A stretch of DNA of 6,118 nt, from assembly GCA_905214825.1 (NCBI GenBank), contig CAJMNV010000111.1:1-6118 (forward strand), read 5' to 3'. How positions within the stretch are numbered: position 1 is the stretch's first letter; each line of letters starts with the position of its first letter. This document shows, piece by piece, positions 5,726 through 6,118 of the stretch. A program made the translations under genes and the position numbers. The DNA comes from an uncultured bacterium (GTDB lineage: Bacteria > Bacillota > Clostridia > Lachnospirales > Anaerotignaceae). Under the pieces are notes generated by a model, which was not told the DNA's origin, made no database searches, and was given only the letters and a program-made list of their open reading frames with translations.

Positions 5726-5760
5726 AAAAAAAGCGTGGCAATTTTGCTACGCTTTTTTTT
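5726..5760 (+). terminator. Strong intrinsic terminator after ppdK
   Basis: AGCGTGGCA (5732-5740) pairs with TGCTACGCT (5745-5753), including one G-T wobble, around a 4-base ATTT loop. An eight-base T-tract (5753-5760) follows and can also pair with the A-run at 5726-5732. This isolates ppdK from the promoters downstream. Confidence 0.93.
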
Positions 5761-5798
5761 ATCTATATTATGGAAGCCAATGGTGCAAAATTTCAAAG

Positions 5799-5841
5799 AA
5801 AAAAGATAAAAAATAGAAAAAATAAAAAAATATGAAAAAAA
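5799..5841 (+). promoter_or_regulatory. Series of A-tracts upstream of the rrn promoters (UP element or curved DNA)
   Basis: Five A-tracts of 6-7 bases start at 5799, 5808, 5817, 5824 and 5835, roughly one helical turn apart, and end 3 bases before the first TTGACA. Runs like this bend DNA and bind the RNA polymerase alpha C-terminal domain, which raises promoter strength; rRNA promoters often have them. The function is inferred from position and composition. Apart from this tract, the 394 bases after ppdK hold only the terminator, promoters, repeats and leader listed separately. Confidence 0.55.
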
Positions 5842-5844
5842 GTG

Positions 5845-5873
5845 TTGACAGATGAAATGAAAACTGATAATAT
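5845..5873 (+). promoter_or_regulatory. rRNA operon promoter, distal copy
   Basis: TTGACA (5845-5850) and TAATAT (5868-5873) are separated by exactly 17 bp. It is preceded by AAAAAAAGTG, similar to the sequence before the other two promoters. The -35 is perfect; the -10 keeps the essential first TA and last T. Transcription would begin near 5880. Confidence 0.7.
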
Positions 5874-5914
5874 AGTCAAGCACTCAACAAAGCGACAACA
5901 AAAATCAGAAAAAA

Positions 5915-6037
5915 TCGAAAAGTATTTAAAAAAGTACTTGACGAAACAAAAGATTTTTGATAAAATGAAAAAGTCATCTGCGAAAGTGATGAAAAAAGAA
6001 AAAACAAGTCGAAAAAGTACGAAAAAAAGTACTTGAC
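5915..6037. repeat. Direct repeat of about 28 bp carrying the -35 boxes of the middle and proximal rrn promoters
   Basis: Positions 5915-5942 and 6009-6037 align almost base for base: each begins TCGAAAA, continues through GTA and an A-run, and ends in AAAAAAGTACTTGAC (5928-5942 and 6023-6037). The distal promoter has a diverged version, AAAAAAGTGTTGAC. The copies are about 94-95 bp apart, suggesting the promoter array arose by duplication of one promoter segment. Confidence 0.75.
5938..5966 (+). promoter_or_regulatory. rRNA operon promoter, middle copy
   Basis: TTGACG (5938-5943) and TAAAAT (5961-5966) are separated by exactly 17 bp, each one base off consensus. The -35 lies at the end of the repeated AAAAAAGTACTTGAC and starts 93 bp after the distal one. 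Transcription would begin near 5973. Confidence 0.75.
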
Positions 6038-6061
6038 AAAAAGAAAACAGCTTGATAGAAT
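6033..6061 (+). promoter_or_regulatory. rRNA operon promoter, proximal copy
   Basis: A perfect TTGACA (6033-6038) and TAGAAT (6056-6061), one base off consensus, are separated by exactly 17 bp, and the A-rich repeat lies directly upstream. The -35 starts 95 bp after the middle one. Transcription should start at about A6067 or G6068. This is the best placed and strongest of the three. Confidence 0.85.
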
Positions 6062-6066
6062 ATACG

Positions 6067-6118
6067 AGCTGAATTCGAAAAGAAAAACAGCAAGACTGTT
6101 CCTTGAAAACTAAACAGC
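6067..6118 (+). other. Start of the rRNA operon leader (16S rRNA expected beyond the right edge)
   Basis: From the predicted start near 6067 to the window end lies the beginning of a precursor-rRNA leader. Its end, CCTTGAAAACTAAACAGC, closely resembles the conserved sequence of Firmicutes rrn leaders such as those of Bacillus subtilis. CTGTT (6096-6100) can pair with AACAG (6113-6117), enclosing the boxA-like element. No mature rRNA sequence is reached. The same conserved string also occurs before 23S rRNA in spacers, but the three promoters directly upstream point to the beginning of an operon. Confidence 0.8.
6097..6111 (+). promoter_or_regulatory. boxA-like antitermination element
   Basis: TGTTCCTTGAAAACT resembles the boxA element of bacterial rRNA leaders (E. 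coli form TGCTCTTTAACAA), where the NusB-NusE complex binds nascent RNA so that polymerase resists termination over the long untranslated operon. It lies about 30 bases after the predicted start, as expected. Confidence 0.75.

Noticed and set aside
5842..6036. A 64-codon open frame on the plus strand, very rich in Lys, Ser and Thr
   Set aside because: It starts at a TTG that is part of the distal promoter, has no ribosome binding site, and is made of A-rich promoter DNA and repeats; its composition follows from the A-tracts.

Overview
The window looks like chromosomal DNA from a low-GC, anaerobic Firmicute, most likely class Clostridia and perhaps close to Lachnospiraceae. Supporting points are the AT-rich codon use, the strong AGGAGG ribosome binding sites, a pyruvate phosphate dikinase whose catalytic residues fall at the same numbers as in the Clostridium symbiosum enzyme, a short two-gene SUF module of the kind found in clostridia and methanogens, and a Firmicutes-type rRNA leader at the right edge. 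The genus cannot be fixed from this sequence alone.

Layout. (1) Positions 1-265 hold the 5' part of an unrecognised minus-strand gene that runs off the left edge. (2) A divergent intergenic region (266-559) carries a near-perfect extended -10 promoter for the plus strand. (3) A sufC-like ATPase gene and a sufB/D-like scaffold gene overlap by one base (560-2202). (4) After a GC-containing hairpin with no good T-tract comes lepB (signal peptidase I), probably starting at a GTG and probably reached by readthrough from the suf promoter. An intrinsic terminator closes this unit at 2814-2845. (5) A 306-base intergenic region holds a candidate promoter, several nested inverted repeats and a leader hairpin ahead of ppdK (3094-5724), which ends in its own strong terminator. 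(6) The last 394 bases have no credible gene. They hold A-tracts, three tandem consensus-like promoters about 94 bp apart, and the start of an rRNA operon leader with a boxA-like element at the edge; 16S rRNA is expected just beyond.

Function. SufC and the SufB-like protein together match the minimal two-component SUF-like system (called SMS, SmsC-SmsB) for iron-sulfur cluster assembly; no cysteine desulfurase, SufU or SufD is present here. LepB removes signal peptides from exported proteins. PpdK interconverts pyruvate and phosphoenolpyruvate using ATP and phosphate. These are housekeeping functions with no obvious joint pathway. I see no mobile element, CRISPR array, tRNA or phage gene, and no convincing evidence of a wholly new system. 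The items most worth a second look are the two-gene Fe-S module with its CX4C motif, the repeated TTGTATTGC element around the ppdK promoter, and the helically phased triple rrn promoter array.
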